64,000 nucleotides of DNA from Artemia franciscana (Eukaryota; Arthropoda; Branchiopoda; Anostraca; Artemiidae). Below are positions 22,529 to 33,400 of this stretch, piece by piece. Positions within the stretch are counted from its first letter, which is position 1, and each line of letters begins with the position of its first letter. Under the pieces are notes generated by a model. That model was not told where the DNA came from, made no database searches, and worked only from the letters and a program-made list of their open reading frames with translations. The position numbers and the translations under genes are program-made. The stretch covers positions 31,585,298 through 31,649,297 of the forward strand of contig NC_088880.1 in NCBI RefSeq assembly GCF_032884065.1, given 5' to 3'.

Positions 22529-23299
22529 CTAGGAAAGTTGCAATAAAAATCACATATAAATTCTCATATTAAACAAGTTTGTTACTTAAATAGTGAATAA
22601 TGAATTGCGTCACTTAAAAAGTTTTAAAAAAAAACCATTTAGAGAGAAAACAAGTCATTTCTGACAAATTGGTTTCTTAGAACTCAGGTGACATCGGTGA
22701 TTGGCACAGATGGCGACTTTTATTTCGGTTTATTTTAATGGCAAAAGTTTATAGTAAGAAAAAATTTAAGAGAAATTTCAAAAAGAGTGGCATAGGAATA
22801 GAAAGACCACCATTTGGAATCACCATAGTCGATATTCTTTAACGTAGGCTTTCAGCTCCTCATGAATGATTAAAGTAGCAATTTAACTGAGCTATTGGCA
22901 CAATTAACAGCCAAACAACCGCTCACAACTACAGAAACCGAAGAATAACTACTCATTTAGCACTTAACTGAAACTAGCACCATCCATCTCAAAAGGAGTT
23001 TTGAAATATAATTCCGATTAAAACATCAAGTCTAAAACTCCAGATAGATACGATTTTAATACTAATTTATGTTGGTATTGCTCCATCTGTACAAAAAAAC
23101 AAAAACAAACAAAATTCAATTTTAACGGATTAAAAAAAATCAAATACGATTTTAGCTGGTTAAAAGACATAGTTTGTTATACATATTTTTTTATTAATTG
23201 TTTTTTTTTACCACATGCTATTCTCAGACTGAAGACAACGATCTTTGTCGTGCTAAAAGTTCAGCTCGATTATAGTAATAAATTTTGAGTTATATTTTG

Positions 23300-23400
23300 A
23301 AATATAGTCGGATCCCAGAAGTAACGTTCCAGAAGCAACCAGAAGGAAGAAGAAGAAGAGGCAGGCGGCGCAATACGCTGAGGCGCACCTATCAGACGTT
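23300..23400 (+). repeat. Segment present only in duplication unit A
   Basis: Unit B lacks about 100 bp found here. On the plus strand the segment reads PEGRRRRGRRRNTLRRTY, an arginine-rich motif resembling the C-terminal tail of some non-LTR retrotransposon proteins (PEGKRKRGRPxxTWRRT in many animals, from memory). It could be a short LINE-derived insertion in A or a deletion in B. Confidence 0.35.
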
Positions 23401-24167
23401 CAAATTTACTACTGCAGTGATTTTTGTTTTAAAAAAGAGGTTTAATAATTCCAATGAAGAGGCTACCAGCGACGCGATATAAGACCGTAATAGAAGCTAA
23501 ACAATTGACATCACCATCGTTGGAAATCCTATACTGGGTACTTGCAATCCCCCACCTTCATCAACAAGGTAAATTATTGTTTTCCTTGTGTTTACTAGTG
23601 CTTTGGGGACAAATAATCCTGCTTGTGTTATGTAGATAATCAAAATTATATATTAAAAGTAACGAAATGATAACTTTAGAAAATTTCGTGAGAGCTTTAT
23701 AAATTTTCCTTTAATTATCTCTTTTTTCTCTTCTTTATGTTCTCTTCTACTATTTTAAGAATTTCATCAATGCAATAAATCACTTTACGATTCTTTGACT
23801 AAGTTTGATGTTAATAGTATGTGTATATTAACTGTCATCAATAAAACCACGTGTGATAGAGTTTAAAAAAACATATTTCTATTATTGTTGGCATCCTGCT
23901 CACAGTTTATACTGTTTGGCATAAAACAGTAGATTGTATAGAACATTTTTAGAATGATAGAAAAGGATTTAAACTAGACCAAAAAGTTTGCCATTTGAAT
24001 TTTTTTTCAAGAGAATCAACTTTGGGAAAAAAATGATTATCACAGCCATTGACTTCATGACCATCCAATAAAATTCCTTTTCAGTTCTACTGCATTTTCT
24101 AAGGCTGCTCAAAATGTAATATTCTATTGTGACCTGCAAACATACGAATAAATATGGAAAAGCATAC

Positions 24168-24338
24168 CACTGTCCTCGTTAACATTTAGCTCCTGTTTCA
24201 GGGGGTCACAATTGGGCTTGAGCTTGGTTGATAGGTCTTGAAAACAATTCAAAACATCACTACCCTCCATAGGTAATGAAATAAGATCAGTAAAACCAAA
24301 CAGACTTTTGTGATCATTTGGTTGAGGATCTTCAAGTT
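24168..24338 (-). CDS. Zinc-finger gene exon 2, proximal copy (2A)
   Basis: 171 bp, 57 codons, phase 1 at both ends. The acceptor is a poly-T tract ending TTTTTTTTTAG, and the donor is 'GACAGTG|GTATGC'. It reads ELEDPQPNDHKSLFGF, then LPMEGSDVLNCFQDL, and ends PLKQELNVNEDS. Joined to exon 1 the junction becomes AVKQELEDP, a SUMO-consensus site typical of finger-protein N-termini, which supports the splice. LKQE near the end is a second such site. It differs from the distal copy at a few residues (DVL versus DLL, LKP versus LEP, NED versus NVD). Confidence 0.75.
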
Positions 24339-24728
24339 CTAAAAAAAAATTATAGAAAATTTAGTTTAGAAATCTTAGGACAATGATTTAATGGTAACCA
24401 AAGACACTTTTAATACCCAAAAAAGTTTTGCAGCGTTTTTGGCTTTGTCATTGCACAATCAAACATTATAAGATATAAAACTATAAGTAAAGCAGAAAGC
24501 AACTCATACCAGGAGTAAACAGAACAAAAACCCCCGTCCGTCGTTCGCAACTAAATATAGGTGTACAATGCCGTCGTTGGAACATGATTGATAAGTTTTA
24601 CAATTTGTTTTGTGTATTTGTCTAATGAAAGTACAAGAAAATAAATGGAATATTGTATTACTCCTAAATTTTAGATAAAGTAGTAGAATCTAAAACAGAT
24701 GGGCTTAATCAGCTGCAAAATCAATTAC

Positions 24729-24771
24729 CTTGCTTCACAGCAGCAATTCCAAAGACGTTGAGACTGTCCAT
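24729..24771 (-). CDS. Zinc-finger gene exon 1, proximal copy (1A)
   Basis: Coding part of 43 bp: MDSLNVFGIAAVKQ plus one base, with donor 'AAGCAAG|GTAATTGA'. It is identical in protein to exon 1B. Its upstream similarity to unit B ends about 20 bp before the ATG, where sequence derived from the intron after exon 3B begins. It therefore lacks the original promoter and 5' UTR. Unless a new promoter has arisen it may be skipped, since a first exon has no splice acceptor. Confidence 0.6.
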
Positions 24772-24825
24772 CCTTCAATAATTGGGTCAATAATATTATT
24801 ATTCAATAAGTTAATTCAATAATAC

Positions 24826-24984
24826 CTTTGTCTTCGCCACTTTGTGACTCCACTTTAAGATGACCAGAACTGGGTTTGCAATCTGCAGATATGCCAGAAG
24901 AGCCAGCCAAAAGATTGTATTCGTGTTTCATTGAAAATAAAGGGAAAATATGTTTATCGTCGTTTGTTGATTCGTCTTTAGGTT
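24826..24984 (-). CDS. Zinc-finger gene exon 3, distal copy (3B)
   Basis: Same 53 codons as exon 3A, with acceptor 'GCAACTTTCCTAG' and donor 'GACAAAG|GTATTATTG'. The donor sits at the duplication border, so only its first few bases are ancestral. The exon is symmetric (phase 1/1) and can be followed in frame by exon 2A or by the finger exon. Confidence 0.75.
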
Positions 24985-26549
24985 CTAGGAAAGTTGCAAT
25001 AAAAATCACATATAAATTCTCATATTAAACAAGTTTGTTACTTAAATAGTGAATAATGAATTGTGTCACTTAAAAAGTTTAAAAAAAAAACATTTAGAGA
25101 GAAAACAAGTCATTTCTGACAAATTGGTTTCTTAGAACTCAGATGACATCGGTGATTGGCACAGATGGCGACTTTTATTTCGGTTTATTTTAATGGCAAA
25201 AGTTTATAGTAAGAAAAAATTTAAGAGAAATTTCAAAAAGAGTGGCATATGAATAGAAAGACCACCATTTGGAATCACCATAGTCGATTCAGCTCCTCGT
25301 AGCTCCATTAACGTAGGCTTTCAGCTCCTCATGAATGATTAAAGTAGCAATTTAACTGAGCTATTGGCACAATTAACAGCCAAATAACCGCTCACAACTA
25401 CAGAAACCGAAGAATAACTACTCATTTAGCAATTAAGTGAAACTAGCACCATCCATCTCAAAAGGAGTTTTGAAATATAATTCAGATTAAAACATCAAGT
25501 CTAAAACTCCAGATAGATACGATTTTAATACTAATTTATGTTGGGATTGCTCCAGCTGTACAAAGAACAAAAACAAACAAAATTCAATTTTAACTGATTA
25601 AAAAAAATCAAATACGATTTTAGCTGGTTAAAAGACAGAGTTTGTTATACATATTTTTTTATTAATTGTTTTTTTTTTTTTTACCAGATGCTATTCTCAG
25701 ACTGAAGACAACGATCTTTGTCGTGCTAAAAGTTCAGCTCGATTATAGTAATAAATTTTGAGTTATATTTTGAAACATCTTTTTAAATTTACTACTGCAG
25801 TGATTTTTGTTTTAAAAAATAGGTTTAATAATTCCAATGAAGAGGCTACCGGCGACGCGATATAAGACCGTAATAGAAGTTAAACAATTGACATCACCAT
25901 CGTTGGAAATCCTATACTGGGTACTTGCAATCCCCCACCTTCATCAACAAGGTAAATTATTGTTTTCCTTGTGTTTACTAGTACTTTGGGGACAAATAAT
26001 CCTGCTTGTGTTATGTAGATAATCAAAATTATATATTAAAAGTAACGAAATGATAACTTTAGAAAATTTCGTGAGAGCTTTATAAATTTTCCTTTAATTA
26101 TCTCTTTTTTCTCTTCTTTATGTTCTCTTCTACTATTTTAAGAATTTCATCAATGCAATAAATCACTTTACGATTCTTTGACTAAGTTTGATGTTAATAG
26201 TATGTGTATATTAACTGTTATCAATAAAACCACGTGTGATAGAGTTTAAAAAAACATATTTCTATTATTGTTGGCATCCTGCTTACAGTTTAATCTGTTT
26301 GGCGAAAACAATAGATTGTATAGAACATTTTTAGAATGATAGAAAAGGATTTAAACTAGACCAAAAAGTTTGCCATTTGAATTTTTTTTCAAGAGAATCA
26401 ACTTTGGGAAAAAAATGATTATCACAGCCATTGACTTCATGACCATCCAATAAAATTCTTTTTCAGTTCTACTGCATTTTCTAAGGCTGCTCAAAATTTA
26501 ATATTCTATTGTGGCCTGCAAACATACGAATAAATATGGAAAAGCATAC

Positions 26550-26720
26550 CACTGTCCACGTTAACATTTAGCTCCTGTTTCAGGGGGTCACAATTGGGCT
26601 CGAGCTTGGTTGATAGGTCTTGAAAACAATTCAAAAGATCACTACCCTCCATAGGTAATGAAATAAGATCAGTAAAACCAAACAGACTTTTGTGATCATT
26701 TGGTTGAGGATCTTCAAGTT
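26550..26720 (-). CDS. Zinc-finger gene exon 2, distal copy (2B)
   Basis: 171 bp, phase 1/1, with the same splice signals as exon 2A (donor 'GACAGTG|GTATGC'). It reads ELEDPQPNDHKSLFGF and ends LKQELNVNVDS. Slight amino-acid differences from 2A show that the two copies have begun to drift while both remain open. Confidence 0.75.
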
Positions 26721-27110
26721 CTAAAAAAAAATTATAGAAAATTTAGTTTAGAAATCTTAGGACAATGATTTAATGGTAACCAAAGACACTTTTAATACCC
26801 AAAAAAGTTTTGCAGCGTTTTTGACTTTGTCATTGCACAATCAAACATTATAAGATATAAAACTATAAGTAAAGCAGAAAGCAACTCATACCAGGAGTAA
26901 ACAGAACAAAAACCCCCGTCCGTCGTTCGCAACTAAATATAGGTTTACAATGCCGTCGTTGGAACATGATTGATAGGTTTTACAATTTGTTTTGTGTATT
27001 TGTCTAATGAAAGTACAAGAAAATAAATGGAATATTGTATTACTCCTAAATTTTAGATAAAGTAGCAGAATCTAAAACAGATGGGCTTAATCAGCCGCAA
27101 AATCAAATAC

Positions 27111-27153
27111 CTTGCTTCACAGCAGCAATTCCAAAGACGTTGAGACTGTCCAT
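27111..27153 (-). CDS. Zinc-finger gene exon 1, distal copy (1B)
   Basis: ATG at 27151-27153, reading MDSLNVFGIAAVKQ and ending in phase 1 with donor 'AAGCAAG|GTATTTGA'. This is the copy with unduplicated upstream sequence, so the native promoter should lie above 27153. No TATA box is obvious. A transcript could run 1B-2B-3B-(2A-3A)-finger exon; all inner exons are phase 1, so inclusion or skipping of either pair keeps the frame. Confidence 0.7.
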
Positions 27154-27173
27154 CCTTCAATAATTGAGTCAAA

Positions 27174-27709
27174 TACACGGTCAGCTTCACTTCGTAGCTC
27201 TGGACAATTAAGAATCTGAACAATCTACAAATTTGATAGCCTTATCTTCAAAGAGTACAAGGAGAACCTAACCTAGAAGAATTTTTTTAGAAACAGGTAA
27301 AACCAAAAGAGATAAATGGATTTCAAAATTCAGAACCCAGAACCAAAAACACTGTAATACAAATCTATGATTCGTAGAAAAGTAAAGTCTTTTCAGAAGC
27401 AATGCTCGAGCGTTGTCCATAGTAAAAGTCATAATACTTTAATAAATTTTTATTATTATCTTTTTCCCAGACCGGCTTTATATTGAGGCGCTGGTTGTCT
27501 AAGGTTGACAGGGAACTAATCCGATTGCCAATAAAAAAAAATTTAGTACCATTTCTAAGGAACAAACATGAATGGAGGTCAACCAGTCCTGTCCAATGCC
27601 CTTTTTACCCGCATTCTTAATAAGGATATCTTACTCAAATTTTAGGTAATTGTTCAATATAGTCTAAAGATCAAACAATCATAAGGGACTCCTTAAAAAA
27701 TAAGGACTC
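27174..27709. other. Upstream region of the zinc-finger gene
   Basis: Presumed 5' UTR and promoter region of the minus-strand finger gene. No core promoter motif stands out. The 66-codon minus-strand frame at 27365-27565 has no supporting features. Confidence 0.4.
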
Positions 27710-28692
27710 CATAAGGAACTCCAGGGGCTAAAGAACAAATATAAGCAAATATCGGAAGACGTGAGTGCATTTGACGTTGTGTGTTTAGTGGAAACTTGGC
27801 ATGACCCCAACGAAACGCTACTGTTTGATAGATTTTATGTAGAAAAAGTGTCAAGAAGAGAGTCGTCGAACAGAAGATATTACGGGGTGTTATTGTCCTG
27901 CTAAAGTGAAAGTGTGTCAAAATACCAGAGATTAAGTAGTAAGTTGTAAAATATAATTTTAGTCAAAGTTCTTTTATCTGACAGACGGAAGATAGTGATC
28001 GGATCAGTGTACTTACCACCACAGAACAGTTCCTACACAAATGAAGATACCTGGGATATTCTGGAAAAATAGATTGAAGAAATGAAATTTAAATACCATG
28101 GCCATAGTTTAACGCTATTGGGAGACTTTAACGCGTACACCAGCGTGAAAAAAGAAGTAGTGGATAGAGTGATTTGTGAAGAAGTGATTCCAGCTCCTAA
28201 GGCTTACGGGATTACAAGAAGTAGCATGGATGAAGGTAGGAAGTTGAATATTTGGGGTAAAAGGCTTTTGGATCTTTGTTGAGAAAATGGGCTAGTTATA
28301 GGGAATGGGAGGTTTGGGAATGATAAGGGTAAGGGGGACTTAACGTGTTTTACGGGTGTGAAAGGGAGTGTTATTGATTATGTACTGGTGGACGTTTCCC
28401 TCGCGATGGATGTTAGAAATGTAGAAGTTCTCCCTTTTGTAGATTCAGATCATTTCCCAGTTTTAATAGAAATCTTGCAAAAATTTCGGACGAATGTTCC
28501 ACAAACACAGCATAGAGGAAATTTCCAGAGAAAAGAAATTCTAAAAAGAAAAATGTCGAAATCAGAAATACACAAAATGGAAGAAATATTACTTGATAAG
28601 AAGGTACAAGAGGAACTGAAGGTCTTGAAAGAAGGTAAATTACCAGTCGATCAGATGATCGACGGGCTAAACTTCATGAAATCACGCCTAAA

Positions 28693-29412
28693 GTGTCCCC
28701 TGAGAGCGAGCGAAAGGAATTTTTTGATGATGAATGCTTAGCAAGGAAAAAAGAATTGATGCAAATAATAGAAAAAGTGAAGGCCCTCAAAGAGAGCCCC
28801 CTAAAAGTGACAGTAGTTCTCCAGATGAAAGCTATCCGGCGAGATTATAAACAGTTATTAAAACAGAAAAAAAGAGAAGCGAAAATAAGGGATATAAAAC
28901 AATTATCGGAGAGTTGTAAAATGAATGACATGAAAGTATTTTGGAGGAAAATTCAACATCCTGAGAAAAGAAAATCTACCCAACAAAAATGCCCAGAACC
29001 AGAAACATGGCCACCATATTTTGAAATAGGAAACGATACAGCACCTCTTGGAGTGCTAAATTCTATCCCGACGGAGGGAACTTGTTTCCCGCTCCAAGAG
29101 CATGACTACAGTTTGCTGGAGGAAACAAAGGAGGAGGAAATAAAAAACATTTTGAAGAATCAGAAAGGGGGCACAGTGCCGGGGCTGGATGGAATCCCTA
29201 TTATGGTTTATAAGAAGTTTGCACTGTCATTCGTTCCCATAGTGGTCCTCATATTCAATGCAATTCTTAGCACTTGTAAATGGCCCGAAGCATGGAAGAC
29301 GTTAGTAATTTTGCCGCTTTTCAAAAAGAGAAAAGCGGAGGAACACTCCAACTATAGACCCATATCCCTAATACTAACGATGAGTAAAATTTTTGGAAAA
29401 TTATTTATGTGA
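28693..29412 (+). CDS. LINE copy 1: linker and start of reverse transcriptase
   Basis: A 239-codon piece of the LINE polyprotein. It has a lysine-rich linker, then KNQKGGTVPGLDGIPIMVYK (RT fingers), ICKW/CKWPEAWKTLVILPLF-type sequence and NYRPISLILTMSKIFGKLF. It ends at a stop just after the RISL box. Normal continuation (GFWAGYNTADRMFVLHAL) lies in another frame at 29459-29525. Not a host gene. Confidence 0.7.
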   Translation: MSPESERKEFFDDECLARKKELMQIIEKVKALKESPLKVTVVLQMKAIRRDYKQLLKQKKREAKIRDIKQLSESCKMNDMKVFWRKIQHPEKRKSTQQKCPEPETWPPYFEIGNDTAPLGVLNSIPTEGTCFPLQEHDYSLLEETKEEEIKNILKNQKGGTVPGLDGIPIMVYKKFALSFVPIVVLIFNAILSTCKWPEAWKTLVILPLFKKRKAEEHSNYRPISLILTMSKIFGKLFM

Positions 29413-29551
29413 GACTGTCAAATGGCTTGAAGTGTACAAAAAAAATAAGGAAGAGCAAGGAGGCTTCTGGGCCGGATATAATACAGCGGACAGAATGTTT
29501 GTACTGCATGCCCTTTCTGAAAAATAAAGAAGAGGAAAAAATAAATTTTAT

Positions 29552-30292
29552 GTGGTTTTTTTAGACCTCCAAAAAGCTTTCGATAGCGTGGATAGGGAAT
29601 TACTGATAATGGAATTAATTAAAATTGGACTACCTGGTCATTTTGCACAGCTGGTAGCTAATATGTATGGAAGTACAAAAGCAGTCGTTAGAGTGTTTGG
29701 AAAAGGAGATTTAAGGATATTTGAACAGACAAGAGGTGTTAAACAAGGAAGTGCCCTGTCACCTCGGCTATACTTAATATTCGTACACGACACTGTAGAA
29801 TTCTTGGAGAAAAGATGGGCCCCAACCGTTAAGGTCGGCAACAGAACGATTTCGGCTTTGCTGTTCGCCGACAACATGGCATTAGTAGCGAAAAAAGCTC
29901 GTGAACTACAAATTTTAATTGACCTGATGGCAGAATACCTTGAATCGAAGAAACGACGTCTAAATCTTGGGAAGACGGAGATAATGATCTTCAATAAAGG
30001 AGGAAGAAGGAATTTAGTCGAGAACGAGAAATTTCGGTTCAAAGGACAAGAGATTAAGGTAGTGGAAAAGGCGAAATATCTGGGATTTACCCTGACACCT
30101 AACTGCAGTTTGAAGGAACATGTGAGCGAAATGTCAAAGCGAGGGAAAGCAGCAGTGGGTGCAGTATTACGTAATGACCTAGTGAAAAAGTCGAAGCCAT
30201 TAAAATGTTTAAGCAAATATTCGATTCGAAAATTAAACCGACAATCCATTACGGAGCTGAGCTATGGGGCCTGGAGGCCGCGGAGAATCTAG
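29552..30292 (+). CDS. LINE copy 1: reverse transcriptase core
   Basis: 246 codons with FLDLQKAFDSVDRELLIMEL, TRGVKQGSALSPRLYLIF and SALLFADNMALVAKKA, then a thumb region (KYLGFTLTPNCSLKEHV). The second catalytic aspartate of FADD is Asn, as in copy 2. The frame drifts at LKCLSKYSIRK, where copy 2 reads LKMFKQIFDSK. The continuation at 30205-30453 is in the other frame. Confidence 0.7.
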   Translation: MVFLDLQKAFDSVDRELLIMELIKIGLPGHFAQLVANMYGSTKAVVRVFGKGDLRIFEQTRGVKQGSALSPRLYLIFVHDTVEFLEKRWAPTVKVGNRTISALLFADNMALVAKKARELQILIDLMAEYLESKKRRLNLGKTEIMIFNKGGRRNLVENEKFRFKGQEIKVVEKAKYLGFTLTPNCSLKEHVSEMSKRGKAAVGAVLRNDLVKKSKPLKCLSKYSIRKLNRQSITELSYGAWRPRRI

Positions 30293-30466
30293 AATCAGTC
30301 CAGTTTAGAAACTACAAAAGACTTTTCGGGGTGCACCAGACAACACATAACCAGCTTATCAAAGGAGACTTCTGCATCTTCTCACTGAAATTGCACCGGC
30401 TTTATCAAGTATTTAAGTTTTGGCTGATATTACCCCAACTTCCTGAGGACTGATTGGTTAAACAAG

Positions 30467-33400
30467 CTTGTGAGAAGTCCCTTTCTATTATTTATTTATT
30501 GCTTTATATTATATTCTATAATATAACATACACTATGCGCCATAGCTATACGACATTTAATTATACGACAGGCTGACATCCTCAAATTCTTGTTTACCCA
30601 TTATTTACCAGTTTTATTTTTAGACGGGTAACCTTCACCTACGATCAAGTTCAACAGGCTGACACCTTCAAACCCTTGTTTACCCATTTTTATTTGTCTG
30701 CCCGTATTTACTTTGAGCGTTAGATAAACTTCAACCTATAGTCAAACTCAAAGCTTTAATTTATTACAAAACCGGACCGGAGAGGGCGACCCTTAAAAGC
30801 AAATGTTAGAACAATATTTTGGGAGTTCTGATTCACAATGTCTGGACGACAGATAGATATAACAACCCTGCTACTTTTATTTGGTTTATCTACTTTCCTC
30901 TTGGATCACCATTCTTTCCTTGGATACCAGCTTTTCAATTAATACGAGGGACAGCCTGTCGTGTGTATTTACAAGATTTAACGTAAGTTTTTTTTATTTC
31001 CAGATTCATACTTCTTCCCCATGGGCAAGCAAGAACTTTTCATCTACCAGAAAGAACTCTCCGCTTCAGCTTCTCCCCACTTTATATTTCTTTTACCTGT
31101 TTTTTTACACACTCCTTCTAAAATAAAATTCCTAGTTTGGAGAAATTGTGACTTATAATAGGCCTTAGGAAACAGATAGACTGTTGCCATAGTAGATAGA
31201 AAAGTGAACCTATTCGCACGTTGAATACTAGTGACACGCAACCATAATTCAAAGCACTAGTATTCGCTTACTCACCCCATAGGGTGGAACCTTACAAAGT
31301 GGTGGCCAGCGGTGTTCTTTTCTGCTCTATGATGGCATTCCTACTGTTTTTTATCTACTTTTTCAATTGATTTTTCCCCTACTACAATTTTTTTCTTCGC
31401 CCGAGTCGGCTCGTTTTTAGCAAGGGAGATTCCCATATTCCTCCCATATATCATCTACCTATATTAACAGCCCCATATTCATCTATAAGCTAGAATTTTC
31501 TTGTCTATACACTAACGTACTAGTTTCACCAAGTCCGATAAATTTTTTTCTCATTAATTCATGAGTTTAGTCTCTTTAAATTATCCATAGGTCATTTTTA
31601 TTTTTTTACATTATCTTTACTGTCTGTAACATCAATAGGTTTTTATTGACTCATACTAAAATTAACACAGCATATCTGTCTCCAAATAAATTTTATTGCT
31701 TCTTGTAAAGATTTACGATGTCCACCGGAAATTCAAGTGACCCGACAAATATCCCAGATAATTCTCAATCAGCCTATCAACAGGTCCCTTCTCAAATAAC
31801 CCATCAGATGGTATTTGACCCTTTTTTACACATTCAAACTTTAACAAAACCATTGGAAGTAAAGATTTGGATAAGACAACATAAAAGCATGAAGGCTACT
31901 CTAAAATGGGACGATGATTATACTTTAGATATGGCGTCAAACACCTGTAGAGGAATTTTCCACCGGTATGTGGACGAAATAATTGAGTCGGGAAATACTT
32001 TTACGCTCCAACATACCTTATAGCGATTATATTATAGCGATGTTGAGTTAACCATTAATAATAATAAAAGAATAAGATTAGGGAAATCAAAATGAGAGGA
32101 TGCATGTCTATGTCGATGTAACAGCTGAAATTTAGGTAGGTTTTTTTTTAACACCCGGGGTCAATTTGTCACAAACATACAAACCCCCTCCCCCCAAACT
32201 TCCTGGGTATTTAAATTAAAAGCATGCTTATGAAAATGATACCCCAACTCATGCTGCGCCCAGGGATCACTGTACCCCCTTCCTTAGCTACGCCATCGCA
32301 TACGAATGCGTCAAGTTGTTTTTGTAATCTTTGAAATTGAGATATTAATATATTTTTATCTTGTTTTTTGGTCCTTCGAACTTTCTATGAAATAAAAGAT
32401 GCCACTCGGTTGTAATTCGCTTCGGGGCTTGGTTTTTCCCCTCCTAAAAATCTATTAATGCAATATTAGTTTTTTAACTGTTGAACGAAAGTGGATGCAG
32501 GCAAGGTCAAACTTGAAGGAAGGAAAATTGGAGAAAAAGAACTCTAGGGGAGAGAAAGTTGAAGGAAAGTCAGAACAAGAAGTTTAGGGGATGGAAATTT
32601 TGCTACCCTCTGCGTGTACATCGTTTGAGTCTTAAATAAAAAAAGAAAGAATAAATATTAAAATTTAAAAATAGAAATGTAATTTTTATTCGATTCAAAC
32701 TGTTTTCTACAATACAGATGCCACTTGGCTGTGGTTACTCCACTGGCTTATTAAAAGATGCCAATCGGCTAAGGTAATTCAAAAGATGGTATGTCTCAGC
32801 ATAAGTTTTGAAGAGAGGGAAGACTGGTAGAAAAATTTATTTATTTTTCACTTTATCGGACCAATTATTTCACACAGGTTATTTCAAACACGACATAAAT
32901 CTTCAATTACTATGTGTTTCGGTTGTACGGTTTGTTTTCCGAACCTGAACTACGATTGTTAACTACTGTTATGTGAACCACAATTCATACGATGATTCTG
33001 ACAGGGCCTTGGTGTCAAAGGTTTGCTACTTTGTCAGCAAGTCAATTGTCATGTTGTCAGACAGAAACATAAAATGGCTCTGCATTAAGGGGAAGCTCAA
33101 CCCAGTTGACTACTGTTATGTGAACCACAATTCATACGATGATTCTGACAGGGCCTTGGTGTCAAAGGTTTGCTACTTTGTCAGCAAGTCAATTGTCATG
33201 TTGTCAGACAGAAACATAAAATGGCTCCGCATTAAGGGGAAGCTCAACCCAGTTGACTACTGTTATGTGAACCACAATTCATACGATGATTCTGACAGGG
33301 CCTTGGTGTCAAAGGTTTGCTACTTTGTCAGCAAGTCAATTGTCATGTTGTCAGACAGAAACATAAAATGGCTCTGCATTAAGGGGAAGCTCAACCCAGT

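Larger units (their letters stand above)
22366..24791 (-). repeat. Tandem duplication unit A (zinc-finger gene exons 1-3)
   Basis: Nearly identical to 24822-27173. One border lies only a few bases beyond the exon 3 donor, the other about 20 bp upstream of the exon 1 start codon. Offsets between units are 2456 bp at exon 3 and 2382 bp at exons 2 and 1. The main difference is an extra segment of about 100 bp in unit A at 23300-23400. The low divergence indicates a recent event. Confidence 0.85.
24822..27173 (-). repeat. Tandem duplication unit B (zinc-finger gene exons 1-3)
   Basis: The distal, promoter-bearing unit, paired with 22366-24791. The two units are separated by about 30 bp of AT-rich sequence (24792-24821). 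Both carry matching short plus-strand open frames in intron 2 (23454 and 25837), explained by the duplication and not by coding. Confidence 0.85.
27710..30466 (+). mobile_element. Non-LTR retrotransposon (LINE), copy 1, 3'-truncated
   Basis: Plus-strand element with an APE endonuclease (FDVVCLVETWHDPNE near 27770, IVIGSVYLPPQNSS near 27995, LTLLGDFNAYTS near 28110, FVDSDHFPVLIEI near 28437) and a reverse transcriptase (NYRPISLILTMSKIFG, FLDLQKAFDSVDRELL, QTRGVKQGSALSPRLY, LLFADNMALV). Several stops and frameshifts break it: the frame closes at about 27900, 28080, 28281 and 29411 and reopens each time. Similarity to copy 2 (34907-36330) stops at about 30466, where the LTR fossil region begins. 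The clade is uncertain; EN-RT with a C-terminal CCHC-like knuckle in copy 2 fits the Jockey/I/CR1 assemblage. The RT box reads FADN instead of FADD. Confidence 0.75.

Noticed and set aside
23454-26022. Two matching 61-codon plus-strand frames starting MKRLPATRYKTVIE
   Set aside because: They match because they lie in the two copies of a duplicated intron of the minus-strand finger gene. There is no independent sign of coding.
27111-27235. An alternative open frame running across exon 1B (LNCPELRSEADRVFD...)
   Set aside because: It ends shortly inside the exon and does not join in frame to exon 2. The MDSLNVFG frame fits all splice phases and restores a SUMO-type AVKQELED junction.
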